Assembly: GCA_024682995.1 (NCBI GenBank)
Contig: JAIKYR010000162.1
Span: 1 to 32,026, forward strand
Direction: 5' to 3'
Source of the DNA: Bacteroidales bacterium
GTDB lineage: Bacteria; Bacteroidota; Bacteroidia; Bacteroidales; WCHB1-69
DNA: 32,026 bases
Shown here: piece by piece, positions 1 through 7,175 of the stretch
How the letters are laid out: each line of letters starts with the position of its first letter
Position numbering within the stretch: position 1 is the stretch's first letter
Translations under genes and position numbers: made by a program
The notes under the pieces: generated by a model
Databases searched by the model: none
Seen by the model: the letters and a program-made list of their open reading frames with translations, nothing else
Told to the model about the DNA's origin: nothing

Positions 1-158
1 TGCTGGCTTCGCCCCTCTCCTTCCTCATCATGCTGCTCTATATCCCCCTCATCGCCAAGCGCATCCGCAACGAAGAAACCGTTCTGGAACAAGGCCTGGA
101 GGGCTATAGTGAATATAAGCAACGGGTGAAATACAAAGTTATTCCATATATCTGGTAA
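1..158 (+). CDS. Isoprenylcysteine carboxyl methyltransferase-like membrane protein, C-terminal fragment
   Basis: Only the last 51 codons are inside the window, read in the frame ending at the TAA at 156-158. The visible residues are a hydrophobic segment (LSFLIMLLYIPLIAKRI) followed by RNEE and the tail GYSEYKQRVKYKVIPYIW. The pattern RI-x-NEE...L-x-GY-x-EY...RV-x-Y-x-x-IP-x-x-W is characteristic of the SAM-dependent ICMT/phospholipid methyltransferase (PEMT) family, in which this C-terminal region forms part of the active site at the membrane. The substrate cannot be told from the fragment. The stop lies 4 nt before the Vsr start at 163, so the two genes are probably co-transcribed. Confidence 0.7.
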   Translation, partial: LASPLSFLIMLLYIPLIAKRIRNEETVLEQGLEGYSEYKQRVKYKVIPYIW

Positions 159-162
159 CCCT

Positions 163-714
163 ATGACCGACATCATGACCCCCGCGCAACGCCACCGCTG
201 CATGTCGCACATCCGTAGTCGCAACACCAAGCTTGAGCTTAAGGTGCGGCAGTGGCTCTGGAATCACGGCTACCGCTACCGCCTCTGCGTGAAAGGCGTG
301 CCCGGCAAACCCGACATCGTGATGCGCAAATACCGCACCGCCATTTTCGTGAACGGGTGCTTCTGGCATGGACACGATATTCAGGTTATAGGGAATAGGG
401 AACAGGGTTCAGTTGAAAATTCAGCATGCTGCAAGATTCCAAAGACGAATAGAGAATTTTGGATCAACAAGATTCTACGCAATCAGGAACGGGATCAACA
501 GAATTATCAGATTCTCCAAGATAATGGGTGGCAGGTGATTGTGCTCTGGGAGTGCCAGCTGAAAGCCAACCTGCTCGAAGACACCATGCGCCAAGTGGAG
601 GTTGCGCTCCAGGACAATTACCTCCGCACTTTCAGCAATAAAGCCAAAACCTACATCCTGGTGGACGAGGAAAACCTGCCCATGGCCGCAGAAGACAACA
701 TTGAGTACAATTAG
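163..714 (+). CDS. vsr: Very short patch repair endonuclease (Vsr), copy 1
   Basis: The protein has 183 residues. Vsr family enzymes nick 5' of the T in T:G mismatches that arise by deamination of 5-methylcytosine. The family signature is clear: MTPAQRHRCMSHIRSRNTK at the N-terminus, GVPGKPDIVM with the metal-binding Asp51, the core FVNGCFWHGH (Cys66, His69, His71), then TNREFW, NQERDQQN and GWQVIVLWEC (Cys131). The Cys/His set fits the structural zinc site and active site known from E. coli Vsr. A Met at 175 is an alternative start; 163 is preferred because it lies 4 nt after the upstream stop and matches the second copy. The protein is longer than E. coli Vsr because of a C-terminal extension of about 40 residues. 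No cytosine methyltransferase gene is visible in the window. A diverged paralogue lies at 3838-4389. Confidence 0.93.
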   Translation: MTDIMTPAQRHRCMSHIRSRNTKLELKVRQWLWNHGYRYRLCVKGVPGKPDIVMRKYRTAIFVNGCFWHGHDIQVIGNREQGSVENSACCKIPKTNREFWINKILRNQERDQQNYQILQDNGWQVIVLWECQLKANLLEDTMRQVEVALQDNYLRTFSNKAKTYILVDEENLPMAAEDNIEYN

Positions 715-729
715 ACAATCCACACTACT

Positions 730-1128
730 ATGAACCACAAACACGTCGTAGCTGCTATCATTCACGATTCCGAAAATCGTATCTTTGCCACCCAAAGAGG
801 AAGCGGAGATTGGAAAGACTGGTGGGAGTTTCCCGGTGGAAAAATCGAACCCGGGGAAACACCCGAACAAGCCCTGAAGCGCGAAATTTGGGAAGAACTG
901 GAAACTCGCATCGTCATCGAAAATCTGGTGACAACTGTGGAATGGGATTATCCCAAATTTCACCTGACAATGCACTGCTACTGGTGCCACGTGGAGAGCG
1001 GCGAACTGGTTCTGAAGGAACATGAGGCCGCCCGCTGGCTGAACCACAATGAATTAGACAGTGTGCAATGGCTGCCGGCAGATGTAGAAGTTTTGGAGAA
1101 AATCAAGCAAGACAATAGGAAACATTGA
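730..1128 (+). CDS. Nudix hydrolase, MutT-like nucleoside triphosphate pyrophosphohydrolase
   Basis: The protein has 132 residues, the size of MutT. The Nudix box runs from Gly37 to Ile61: GGKIEPGETPEQALK followed by REIWEELETRI. It matches G-x5-E-x7-R-E-U-x-E-E-x-G-U except that the last glycine is Glu58. The metal-binding REIWEE core is intact. The family cleaves nucleoside diphosphates linked to other groups. MutT-like members remove oxidised or non-canonical dNTPs, and the GGKIE-x-GETPEQA string is strongly MutT/(d)CTP-diphosphatase-like. The gene starts 15 nt after the Vsr stop, so both probably belong to one transcript, which would group two nucleotide- and DNA-quality functions. The exact substrate (8-oxo-dGTP or a cytosine nucleotide) cannot be decided here. 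Confidence 0.9.
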   Translation: MNHKHVVAAIIHDSENRIFATQRGSGDWKDWWEFPGGKIEPGETPEQALKREIWEELETRIVIENLVTTVEWDYPKFHLTMHCYWCHVESGELVLKEHEAARWLNHNELDSVQWLPADVEVLEKIKQDNRKH

Positions 1129-1144
1129 AATATTTCCCTGAGCA

Positions 1145-1211
1145 GCCCCGTCAGGGGCAAGAGCTTGGTAGCCAGGGGTAAGGCGTGAGGAACGAGCGCC
1201 GCAACCCCTGG
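1145..1211. repeat. REP-like palindromic element, single copy
   Basis: This intergenic element holds a perfect GCCCC-GTCA-GGGGC hairpin at 1145-1158, then AAGAGCTTGGTAG, then an inverted repeat with arms CCAGGGGT (1172-1179) and ACCCCTGG (1204-1211). The first half is nearly the same as GGCCCCGACAGGGGCC plus AAAGCTCGGTAG at 7426-7452 in the array beside the RAYT transposase. The element is therefore probably a dispersed, non-autonomous copy of that REP family. It fills most of the 117-nt gap between the Nudix gene and the next gene. Confidence 0.7.
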
Positions 1212-1245
1212 AAACAGGATCGAAAAAGAACGAAAAAAAATAATT

Positions 1246-1620
1246 ATGGAAAAGAAACGCACAACACCAGAGTATATCACGGAATTGAAGCCGGACGAGA
1301 TTTTCGTCTTCGGCAGCAACCTGCAAGGAATGCATGGCGGCGGGGCGGCCCGCATTGCCTACCAAAAGTTCGGAGCCATCATGGGACAGGGTGTGGGATT
1401 GCAAGGTCATAGCTACGGCATCCCGACCATGCAAGGCGGTGTGGAAACCATCCGCCCGTATGTGGACGGGTTCATCGCATTTGCCAAAGAACATCCGGAG
1501 CTGACCTTTCTCGTGACTCGCATTGGATGCGGCATCGCGGGATTTACCGACGATGAAATTGCCCCACTGTTCGCACAGGCACACGAAGTGGAGAATATCG
1601 TGCTGCCAGAAGGATGGTAA
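1246..1620 (+). CDS. Small conserved protein, A1S_2505-like family
   Basis: The protein has 124 residues. It contains the conserved block FVFGSNLQGMHGGGAA (residues 21-36), then GQGVGLQGHSYGIPT, and later VTRIGCGIAGF with the C-terminal VLPEGW. The glycine-rich GSN-x-x-G-x-H-G-x-GAA loop followed by G-x-G-x-x-G-x-SYGIPT and a late T-x-IGCGIAG block resembles macro-domain-like (ADP-ribose-binding) folds. I recall this family being labelled 'A1S_2505 family phage non-structural protein' in databases, but no phage gene surrounds it here. The ligand is unknown. It stands alone between a REP-like element and a lipoprotein gene. Confidence 0.75.
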   Translation: MEKKRTTPEYITELKPDEIFVFGSNLQGMHGGGAARIAYQKFGAIMGQGVGLQGHSYGIPTMQGGVETIRPYVDGFIAFAKEHPELTFLVTRIGCGIAGFTDDEIAPLFAQAHEVENIVLPEGW

Positions 1621-1677
1621 CAATTGAAAAAACAGTGTTTTTTAGAAATGTTCTATAATCAAATAAAATAAAAAACA

Positions 1678-2595
1678 ATGAAAAAACTTATCATGATCAC
1701 CCTCGCCGCCCTGTTGCTTGCGGCATGTACTGATTCCCAAAAACAACTGCAGAAACGCGCTGCCGAATTGTGCCAATATATCCCTGACCACGAGCTGCTG
1801 GAGCAGTCCAAAGATTACATGACGGCCGATTTCTACGCAGTGCTGGATACTATGTTCAACCAGCTGCCCGAATTCGAGGCCATGGACCACGAATGGCTTT
1901 ACTATTTCGTGACCGGCAACGGAGGCACCATTGCCGATTATGATGTAACTGGTGTGGAGAAAACCGACAAAAACCATGCAGTCGCCACTATCAAAGTGCG
2001 CCAGAAATGGGAGGATGGCTCGTTCGATGAAAACTCTGACGTAGAGGAACATAAGCTCTATATGGAGAAGGTGGGCAACCAATGGCTGATATCCGACTTC
2101 GATGAGCACAAGGCCGACTGCATCCGCCATATCGCCATCAACAAAAAGGAACAGGTGGTGCGCAACGCCATCAGCGACTATCTGGTGAACGAAATTGGCG
2201 AGAACTACCAGAAAGGCGAACTCTGCATTCCTATGATGATCATGGTACATGAGGAGGACGAACTCTTCATGGGTGACTTCTGGGTGTACTGGTACGACAA
2301 ATCCGACGACACGCTGAAGTGCGTCTCCGGCGGCAACCACGCGGGCACGATGACATTGAAGAAGGAGGGCGACCAGTACAAGGTGGTCTCCTTCGAGCAG
2401 ACCGTTGACGGAGCCGGCAACGAGGCCAGCGCCCAACGCATCTTCGGCAGCTATTTCGACATCTACCAGAATATCCACTCCAACGACAAGGTCCGCGAAG
2501 CCGTCCGTCAGGAGCAGTTGCGCGAATATGTGAAAAAACACAACCTCAACGTCAAATACTACCAAGACTACGGCTGGCCTGCCGTGGAACTGTAA
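1678..2595 (+). CDS. Predicted lipoprotein of unknown function
   Basis: The protein has 305 residues. Residues 1-17 form a lipoprotein signal peptide ending in LLLAAC, with Cys17 as the lipidated residue, so the protein is probably anchored in the inner or outer membrane. The mature part appears to hold two similar alpha/beta modules: YYFVTGNGGTIADYDV...VEEHKLYMEKVGNQWLISDFDEH and FWVYWYDKSDDTLKCVSGGN...MTLKKEGDQYKVVSFEQTVDG. Each ends in a strand pair of the type GxQWLISDF, which suggests an NTF2-like or DUF3828-like fold. No catalytic motif is visible. It lies 18 nt upstream of the fucose-isomerase-like gene and may be co-transcribed with it. I do not recognise a named family with certainty. 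Confidence 0.8.
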   Translation: MKKLIMITLAALLLAACTDSQKQLQKRAAELCQYIPDHELLEQSKDYMTADFYAVLDTMFNQLPEFEAMDHEWLYYFVTGNGGTIADYDVTGVEKTDKNHAVATIKVRQKWEDGSFDENSDVEEHKLYMEKVGNQWLISDFDEHKADCIRHIAINKKEQVVRNAISDYLVNEIGENYQKGELCIPMMIMVHEEDELFMGDFWVYWYDKSDDTLKCVSGGNHAGTMTLKKEGDQYKVVSFEQTVDGAGNEASAQRIFGSYFDIYQNIHSNDKVREAVRQEQLREYVKKHNLNVKYYQDYGWPAVEL

Positions 2596-2613
2596 GGTTG
2601 CCATTTCATAACT

Positions 2614-3825
2614 ATGAACCCCATCGCGATTTATGCCTTGACCTCCGCGTTGCACGACCCGCAGTCCGTGGCGGCACTTACTGAAACGTTCCTTTCCAGT
2701 CTGCATATTTCCTACGACTGGAAAGGCGATGACTTCACTGATTATGGAAGTCACGATCTCAACCTGATTTACGTGCGTACGGGCGGCACCGAAGGCATCT
2801 TCCAACAGCTTTTGCCTCAGCTTGTTGCTAAGTCTGCAAAGCCGTTTTATATCTTGGCTTCCGACAAGAGCAACTCTTTGGCCGCCTCTATGGAGATTCT
2901 CTCCTTCCTGCAACAACAAGGACTCCAAGGCGAGATCCTGCACGGCAATGCAGACTACGTCTCCGAAAGAATTTCTTTGCTTTCCAAGGTGGAAGCGGCC
3001 TGGAAAAGTCTGCAACACTGCCGTCTCGGTATCATCGGAAACCCGTCCGACTGGTTGATTTCCAGCAATGTGGATGCCGAAATCGTCTGCCAGAAATTGG
3101 GCGTGGAACTGGTTTCCATCCCAATGAAGGAACTGTTTGGGACTTTGGAACAGATTCCAAATCAACCTGTGGAAGAGAAGAGTGATGTACCATCTATCCA
3201 AGAAGCCCTGCCGAAGGCTACCCGTATCTATGCAGCCTTGAAATCAATCGTACAAAAACATGATTTGCAAGGATTTACGCTTCGTTGTTTTGATTTATTG
3301 GATACCATCCATAACACTGGTTGCTGGGCTTTGGCGAAACTGAATGCCGAAGGGTATGTGGCAGGCTGCGAGGGCGATGTGCCCACGATGCTAACCATGA
3401 TGACGGCCCGTGCTTTGCTCGGCACCTCGGGGTTCCAATGCAACCCCGCCTCCATCAATCCGGAGACGGGCGAAATCCTCTTTGCCCACTGCACCATCCC
3501 ATTCGATATGGTGCAACACTACGAACTGGACACCCACTACGAATCCGGCATTGGCGTGGGCATCCGCGGACACGTGCAGGAGGGACCTGTCACCATCCTG
3601 AAACTGTCTGGGGATATGTCGCGCTACTTTGTCGCAGAAGGCGAACTGATTCAGAACCAAGCCAATCCAAACCTTTGCCGCACGCAATTGTTGGTGCGAT
3701 TGAAGGACCCTAAACAAACGGAATACTTTTTGACCCATCCTATTGGGAATCATCATGTTATCACAATTGGGCACCATGCTGATGTATTGAAAGCCTTGTG
3801 GCGGAGGTGTTCCATAAGTTGTTAA
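2614..3825 (+). CDS. L-fucose/L-arabinose isomerase-like protein
   Basis: The protein has 403 residues and no signal peptide, so it is cytoplasmic. The N-terminal part alternates strands and helices (LNLIYVRTGGTEGIFQQ, KPFYILASDKSNSLAASMEIL, LGIIGNPSDWLISSNVD), like the Rossmann-type domains of fucose and arabinose isomerases. The C-terminal part has NTGCWALAKLNAEG, AGCEGDVPTMLTMM, FQCNPASINPETGEILFAHC and GHVQEGPVTILKLSGD. In characterised members the Glu and Asp of the xCExD segment and a later His bind the metal and carry out ketol-aldol isomerisation; here Glu and Asp of GCEGD and His of AHC are candidates. Substrate specificity is not inferable. It sits between two vsr copies, 12 nt before the second. 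Confidence 0.75.
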   Translation: MNPIAIYALTSALHDPQSVAALTETFLSSLHISYDWKGDDFTDYGSHDLNLIYVRTGGTEGIFQQLLPQLVAKSAKPFYILASDKSNSLAASMEILSFLQQQGLQGEILHGNADYVSERISLLSKVEAAWKSLQHCRLGIIGNPSDWLISSNVDAEIVCQKLGVELVSIPMKELFGTLEQIPNQPVEEKSDVPSIQEALPKATRIYAALKSIVQKHDLQGFTLRCFDLLDTIHNTGCWALAKLNAEGYVAGCEGDVPTMLTMMTARALLGTSGFQCNPASINPETGEILFAHCTIPFDMVQHYELDTHYESGIGVGIRGHVQEGPVTILKLSGDMSRYFVAEGELIQNQANPNLCRTQLLVRLKDPKQTEYFLTHPIGNHHVITIGHHADVLKALWRRCSISC

Positions 3826-3837
3826 ATTGCGAAAGCT

Positions 3838-4389
3838 ATGACAGACCGCCTCACCCCCGCACAACGTCATCGTTGCATGTCGCACATCCGCAGCAAGAAC
3901 ACTAAGCCTGAACTGAAAGTCCGCCATTGGCTGTGGCGGCACGGCTACCGCTACCGTCTCAACGTGAAAGGTGTGCCTGGCAAACCCGACATTGTGATGC
4001 GGAAGTACCGCACGGCCATTTTCGTGAACGGGTGTTTTTGGCATGGACACAATGTAGAGGTGCGCCATAGCACATCTCTACAAATCGCAAATTCCGAATG
4101 TTGCAAAATCCCCAAAACCAACCGCGATTTTTGGGTGAACAAAATCCGGTGCAACCAGGAACGCGACCAGAGGAGCTATAAGGTGTTGCAAGAGAACGGT
4201 TGGCAGGTGCTGGTGATTTGGGAGTGCCAGCTGAAACCCGCTTTCATAGAGCAGACAATGTGCCAGGTGGAGGTCTTGCTCCAGGAATACTATCTCCAGA
4301 CATTCAGCCGCAAGGCAAAAGCCTATATTCATCTTGAGGAGGATATGCCGATGGCGGCAGAGGAGCTGGCAGAATATGGGGTGGAATAA
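3838..4389 (+). CDS. vsr: Very short patch repair endonuclease (Vsr), copy 2
   Basis: The protein has 183 residues, exactly the length of copy 1, with the same architecture: LTPAQRHRCMSHIRSKNTK, GVPGKPDIVM (Asp51), FVNGCFWHGH (Cys66, His69, His71), TNRDFW, NQERDQRS and GWQVLVIWEC. The segment between residues 72 and 90 differs completely from copy 1, while the flanks are well conserved, so this is an old duplication rather than a recent one. All catalytic and zinc positions are kept, so both copies look functional. The stop codon at 4387-4389 overlaps the A-run that forms the T-tract of the convergent tRNA-His terminator. Confidence 0.93.
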   Translation: MTDRLTPAQRHRCMSHIRSKNTKPELKVRHWLWRHGYRYRLNVKGVPGKPDIVMRKYRTAIFVNGCFWHGHNVEVRHSTSLQIANSECCKIPKTNRDFWVNKIRCNQERDQRSYKVLQENGWQVLVIWECQLKPAFIEQTMCQVEVLLQEYYLQTFSRKAKAYIHLEEDMPMAAEELAEYGVE

Positions 4390-4423
4390 AAAAATCAGCG
4401 GATACTCATCGTAATCCGCTGAT
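4388..4423 (-). terminator. Rho-independent terminator of tRNA-His
   Basis: A 10-bp perfect stem, ATCAGCGGAT (4394-4403) and ATCCGCTGAT (4414-4423), encloses a 10-nt loop. Read on the minus strand the stem is followed by seven T residues (4394-4388). It lies 14 nt past the 3' end of the tRNA. The T-tract overlaps the vsr copy 2 stop codon. The hairpin could also act on the plus-strand transcript, but there is no good T-run on that side. Confidence 0.85.
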
Positions 4424-4437
4424 CCTTGTTTACTTCG

Positions 4438-4512
4438 GGCGGCAGGTCGGATTCGAACCGACGACCCACGGAACCACAATCCGGTACTCTAACCAACTGA
4501 GCTACAACCGCC
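4438..4512 (-). tRNA. tRNA-His (anticodon GTG)
   Basis: Read on the minus strand, the gene shows the D arm GCTC-AGTTGGTTA-GAGT, the anticodon loop TTGTGGT with GTG, and a T arm GTCGG-TTCGAAT-CCGAC. The acceptor is GCGGTTG paired with CTGCCGC. An extra 5' G (position -1, base 4512) pairs with discriminator C73 (4438), the diagnostic identity element of tRNA-His. The CCA end is not encoded. Minor irregularities are a T-T mismatch in the acceptor stem (positions 6-67) and a C-T pair at the base of the anticodon stem. Confidence 0.95.
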
Positions 4513-4537
4513 ATTTGGGTGTCTCAAAAAGACGGCG

Positions 4538-4545
4538 CAAAAATA
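4538..4545 (-). promoter_or_regulatory. -7 promoter box for tRNA-His
   Basis: Minus-strand TATTTTTG matches the Bacteroidota -7 consensus TAnnTTTG, 26 nt upstream of the mature tRNA 5' end. No convincing -33 TTTG was seen. Confidence 0.7.
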
Positions 4546-4681
4546 CATTTTTTTTGAATATGTTCCAACAACTTCGTTTATTTTTTGTTATTCGTTTGGC
4601 ACAAAGCACTATGGAAGAGTTTTGGCATCGTGGTTTTTAATAAAAAACGGTGTTGTTTCTATCTGTTTCCGGATTTTTGTG

Positions 4682-4689
4682 TACATTTG
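4682..4689 (+). promoter_or_regulatory. -7 promoter box for nth
   Basis: TACATTTG matches TAnnTTTG and ends 21 nt before the ATG at 4711. It places the transcript start downstream of the in-frame ATG at 4585, and so supports 4711 as the start of nth. Confidence 0.65.
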
Positions 4690-4710
4690 CCGCCATATAT
4701 ATTATGTGGT

Positions 4711-5340
4711 ATGACTCGAAAAGAACGCTATTCGTATATCCTTGACTATTTTTCCCACTGTCAGCCCGATGTGGAGTCTGAACTTCATTTTGGCAATGCT
4801 TATCAGCTTTTGGTGGCCACCATTTTAGCGGCGCAATGTACCGATAAGCGTGTGAACATGGTGACGCCAGCGCTTTTTGAGCGTTATCCGGATGCACGGG
4901 CTTTGTCGGAAGCTCCTGAAGAAGATATTCTCGCGTTCGTGAAGTCGGTTTCTTATCCCAACAGCAAGGCCCATCATCTGTCGGAGATGTCCAAGATGCT
5001 GGTTCGTGATTTTCAGGGCGAGGTGCCCGCTACGATGGAGGATCTCATAAAGTTGCCTGGAGTGGGGCGCAAGACTGCCAATGTGGTGCTTGCCTTCGCG
5101 TTCGGGCAGGCGGCCATGCCCGTGGATACGCATGTGTTCCGTGTGGCTCACCGTCTCGGACTGGTGTCCGACGCCCCCACGCCGGAGGCTGTGGAACGCC
5201 AGTTGGTGCGGAATATTCCTCAAAAGTTTGTTTCCCGTGCACACCATTGGTTGCTGCTTCACGGGCGCTATGTCTGCGTGGCCCGCAAACCCAAGTGCCA
5301 AGAGTGCCCGTTTAACACGATCTGCCCGTCTGAAGAGTAA
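4711..5340 (+). CDS. nth: Endonuclease III, DNA glycosylase/AP lyase
   Basis: The protein has 209 residues, close to E. coli Nth (211). It removes oxidised pyrimidines in base excision repair and cleaves the abasic site. The helix-hairpin-helix is LPGVGRKTA (residues 115-123), with the catalytic Lys121 in it, and the catalytic Asp139 is in VDTHVFR. The [4Fe-4S] cluster motif C-x6-C-x2-C-x5-C is complete (Cys189, 196, 199, 205). An in-frame ATG at 4585 would add 42 residues (LFVWHKALWK...) with no family match, and it lies upstream of the promoter box at 4682-4689, so 4711 is chosen. The gene is monocistronic, between the divergent tRNA-His and a 270-nt gap before comM. Confidence 0.96.
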   Translation: MTRKERYSYILDYFSHCQPDVESELHFGNAYQLLVATILAAQCTDKRVNMVTPALFERYPDARALSEAPEEDILAFVKSVSYPNSKAHHLSEMSKMLVRDFQGEVPATMEDLIKLPGVGRKTANVVLAFAFGQAAMPVDTHVFRVAHRLGLVSDAPTPEAVERQLVRNIPQKFVSRAHHWLLLHGRYVCVARKPKCQECPFNTICPSEE

Positions 5341-5610
5341 TCGTTGCTCGTCTCTTTTTCCGAAATTTTTCTGAAATTTCCATTTTCTTTGTTTGTGCTC
5401 GTTTTCGAGTTCTGCGGAATTGTCGATTTTCTCCAGATTCTTGTGAAATTATAGACTCATTCTATTATTCTGGAAGAAAAGACCTTATAATACGATAAGT
5501 CCTTTGTTTTTTCAAAATTAACAATTGTTTCTTAAAAATAAAATTAAATACAAATTATATTGAAATATTTAAAATAAATTTTATTTTTGCTGCTGTAAAA
5601 ATGAACGGTT
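5341..5610. other. AT-rich intergenic region between nth and comM
   Basis: This 270-nt stretch becomes strongly AT-rich towards comM. I see no open frame, RNA gene or strong terminator in it; the only hairpin noted is a short CTCG-TTTT-CGAG around 5399-5410. The comM -7 box lies at its end. Confidence 0.6.
5582..5589 (+). promoter_or_regulatory. -7 promoter box for comM/yifB
   Basis: TATTTTTG matches TAnnTTTG and ends 21 nt before the ATG at 5611, the same spacing as the nth box. Confidence 0.65.
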
Positions 5611-7155
5611 ATGTTAGTGAGAACTTACAGTTGTGCCCTGATGGGCGTTGCGGCCATTCAGATTGCGGTGGAGGTCAGCGTGGATGTCGGAATCGGTTTC
5701 CATCTGGTGGGGTTGCCCGACAGTGCGGTCAAAGAGAGTCAGCAGCGGATTGAGACGGCCTTGAAATTGTACAAATACCATATTCCCGGGCGTAAGATTG
5801 TGGTTAATATGGCTCCGGCCGATATTCGGAAGGAGGGTTCGGCCTTTGACCTGACGTTGGCGATTGCCATTTTGGCCGCCTCCGAGCAGATTAAGGGGGC
5901 GGACCGCTTGGGGGATTATTACATCATGGGCGAGTTGTCGTTAGATGGAAGCATGCAGCCGATACGGGGCGCACTGCCCATCGCCATTGAGGCGCGCAAA
6001 AAGGGCAAGAAGGCGTTGATCCTGCCGGCGCAGAACGCGCGGGAAGCCGCTATTGTGGACGGTCTGGAGATTCTCGGGGTGGAGAACATCAAGCAGGTAA
6101 TCGACTATTTTGACAAGGATGTGCCCATCATCCCGACGAAAATCGACATTGAACAGGAGTTCCGCAAGAGTCTGAATGACTACGAATATGATTTTTCAGA
6201 TGTGAAGGGGCAGGAGAACATCAAGCGTGCGTTGGAGATTGCGGCAGCCGGCGGTCATAACGTCATCCTTATCGGGCCGCCCGGTTCGGGCAAGACGATG
6301 CTGGCCAAGCGACTGCCCTCCATTCTGCCTCCTCTGACGTTGCATGAGGCATTGGAAACCACCAAGATACACTCGGTGGCGGGCAAGATGAGCCGATATG
6401 CCTCGCTGATTTGCGTGCGGCCCTTCCGTGCGCCGCATCATACCATCAGCGATGTGGCGTTGGTGGGCGGCGGCACGCATCCGCAGCCCGGCGAGATCTC
6501 GCTGGCCCACAACGGCGTGCTCTTTCTAGACGAATTGCCCGAATTCAAGCGCCAAGTGCTGGAGGTGATGCGACAGCCGCTGGAGGACCGTTTTGTGACC
6601 ATCTCAAGGTCGCAGTATTCGGTGGAGTTTCCGGCCTCCTTCATGTTCGTGGCGGCCATGAATCCCTGTCCCTGTGGCAATTACAATCATCCGACCATTG
6701 CTTGCACGTGCAAGCCCGGGGAGGTGCAGAACTATCTGGGGCGGGTGTCGGGTCCGCTGATGGATCGCATCGACCTCCACGTGGAGGTGGTGCCGGTGAG
6801 TCATGAAGAACTGGCCAGCAACAAACCGTCGGAGAAGAGTGCGGCCATCCGCAAACGCGTGGTGACGGCCCGAGACATCCAGAAAGAGCGCTTCACCAAC
6901 CAATTCAATGTTTTCTGTAACGCGCAGATGACCAGCCGGATGGTGCGGCAGTATTGTACGATTGACGAGGCGGGGCAAGCCATACTGAAGCAGGCGATGG
7001 ACCGTCTGGGCCTCTCCGCCCGCGCCTACGACCGCATCCTGAAAGTGGCTCGCACCATCGCCGACCTCGACGGCAGCCCGAACATCGAAATCGGGCACCT
7101 TAGCGAGGCCATCAATTTCCGCAGCTTGGATCGGGACAATTGGGGGAAACGATGA
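5611..7155 (+). CDS. comM: YifB/ComM family Mg-chelatase-like AAA+ ATPase
   Basis: The protein has 514 residues, full length for the family. The N-terminal ChlI-like domain contains GIGFHLVGLPDSAVKES (residues 28-44) and the conserved VNMAPADIRKEGSAFDL (65-81). The AAA+ core has Walker A GPPGSGKT (222-229), Walker B VLFLDE (303-308) and the PFRAPHHT loop (271-278). The C-terminal Mg-chelatase domain has [18 protein letters not shown]. Proteobacterial ComM is a hexameric helicase that drives branch migration during natural transformation; the role in Bacteroidota is not established. The last 156 bp (7000-7155) are repeated at 14066-14221, downstream of the TIR/RyR operon, so the present 3' end may be original or may have been swapped in during insertion of the island. 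Confidence 0.95.
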   Translation: MLVRTYSCALMGVAAIQIAVEVSVDVGIGFHLVGLPDSAVKESQQRIETALKLYKYHIPGRKIVVNMAPADIRKEGSAFDLTLAIAILAASEQIKGADRLGDYYIMGELSLDGSMQPIRGALPIAIEARKKGKKALILPAQNAREAAIVDGLEILGVENIKQVIDYFDKDVPIIPTKIDIEQEFRKSLNDYEYDFSDVKGQENIKRALEIAAAGGHNVILIGPPGSGKTMLAKRLPSILPPLTLHEALETTKIHSVAGKMSRYASLICVRPFRAPHHTISDVALVGGGTHPQPGEISLAHNGVLFLDELPEFKRQVLEVMRQPLEDRFVTISRSQYSVEFPASFMFVAAMNPCPCGNYNHPTIACTCKPGEVQNYLGRVSGPLMDRIDLHVEVVPVSHEELASNKPSEKSAAIRKRVVTARDIQKERFTNQFNVFCNAQMTSRMVRQYCTIDEAGQAILKQAMDRLGLSARAYDRILKVARTIADLDGSPNIEIGHLSEAINFRSLDRDNWGKR

Positions 7156-7175
7156 TGTTCCGCCCCTGAAGGGGC
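7000..7175 (+). repeat. Direct repeat, left copy: comM 3' end plus first REP hairpin
   Basis: This segment aligns without gaps to 14066-14241 at a constant offset of 7066 bp. The blocks 7019-7076 and 7102-7159 are perfect (58 bp each). They are separated by a 25-bp stretch with 11 mismatches. Homology crosses the stop codon and reaches into the first GCCCC-TGAA-GGGGC hairpin. The two copies bracket the TIR/RyR operon like the left and right ends of an integrated element. Confidence 0.9.

Noticed and set aside
1627-1645. AAAAAAC-AGT-GTTTTTT hairpin considered as a terminator after the A1S_2505-like gene
   Set aside because: The stem is almost all A-T pairs and too weak to call.
1642-3201. Long open frame (519 codons) on the minus strand
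   Set aside because: It is antisense to the lipoprotein and isomerase-like genes; its composition (rich in Val, His and Phe) is typical of a reverse-strand shadow.
4585-4710. Upstream in-frame start of nth
   Set aside because: The extension has no family match and lies upstream of the likely promoter at 4682-4689.
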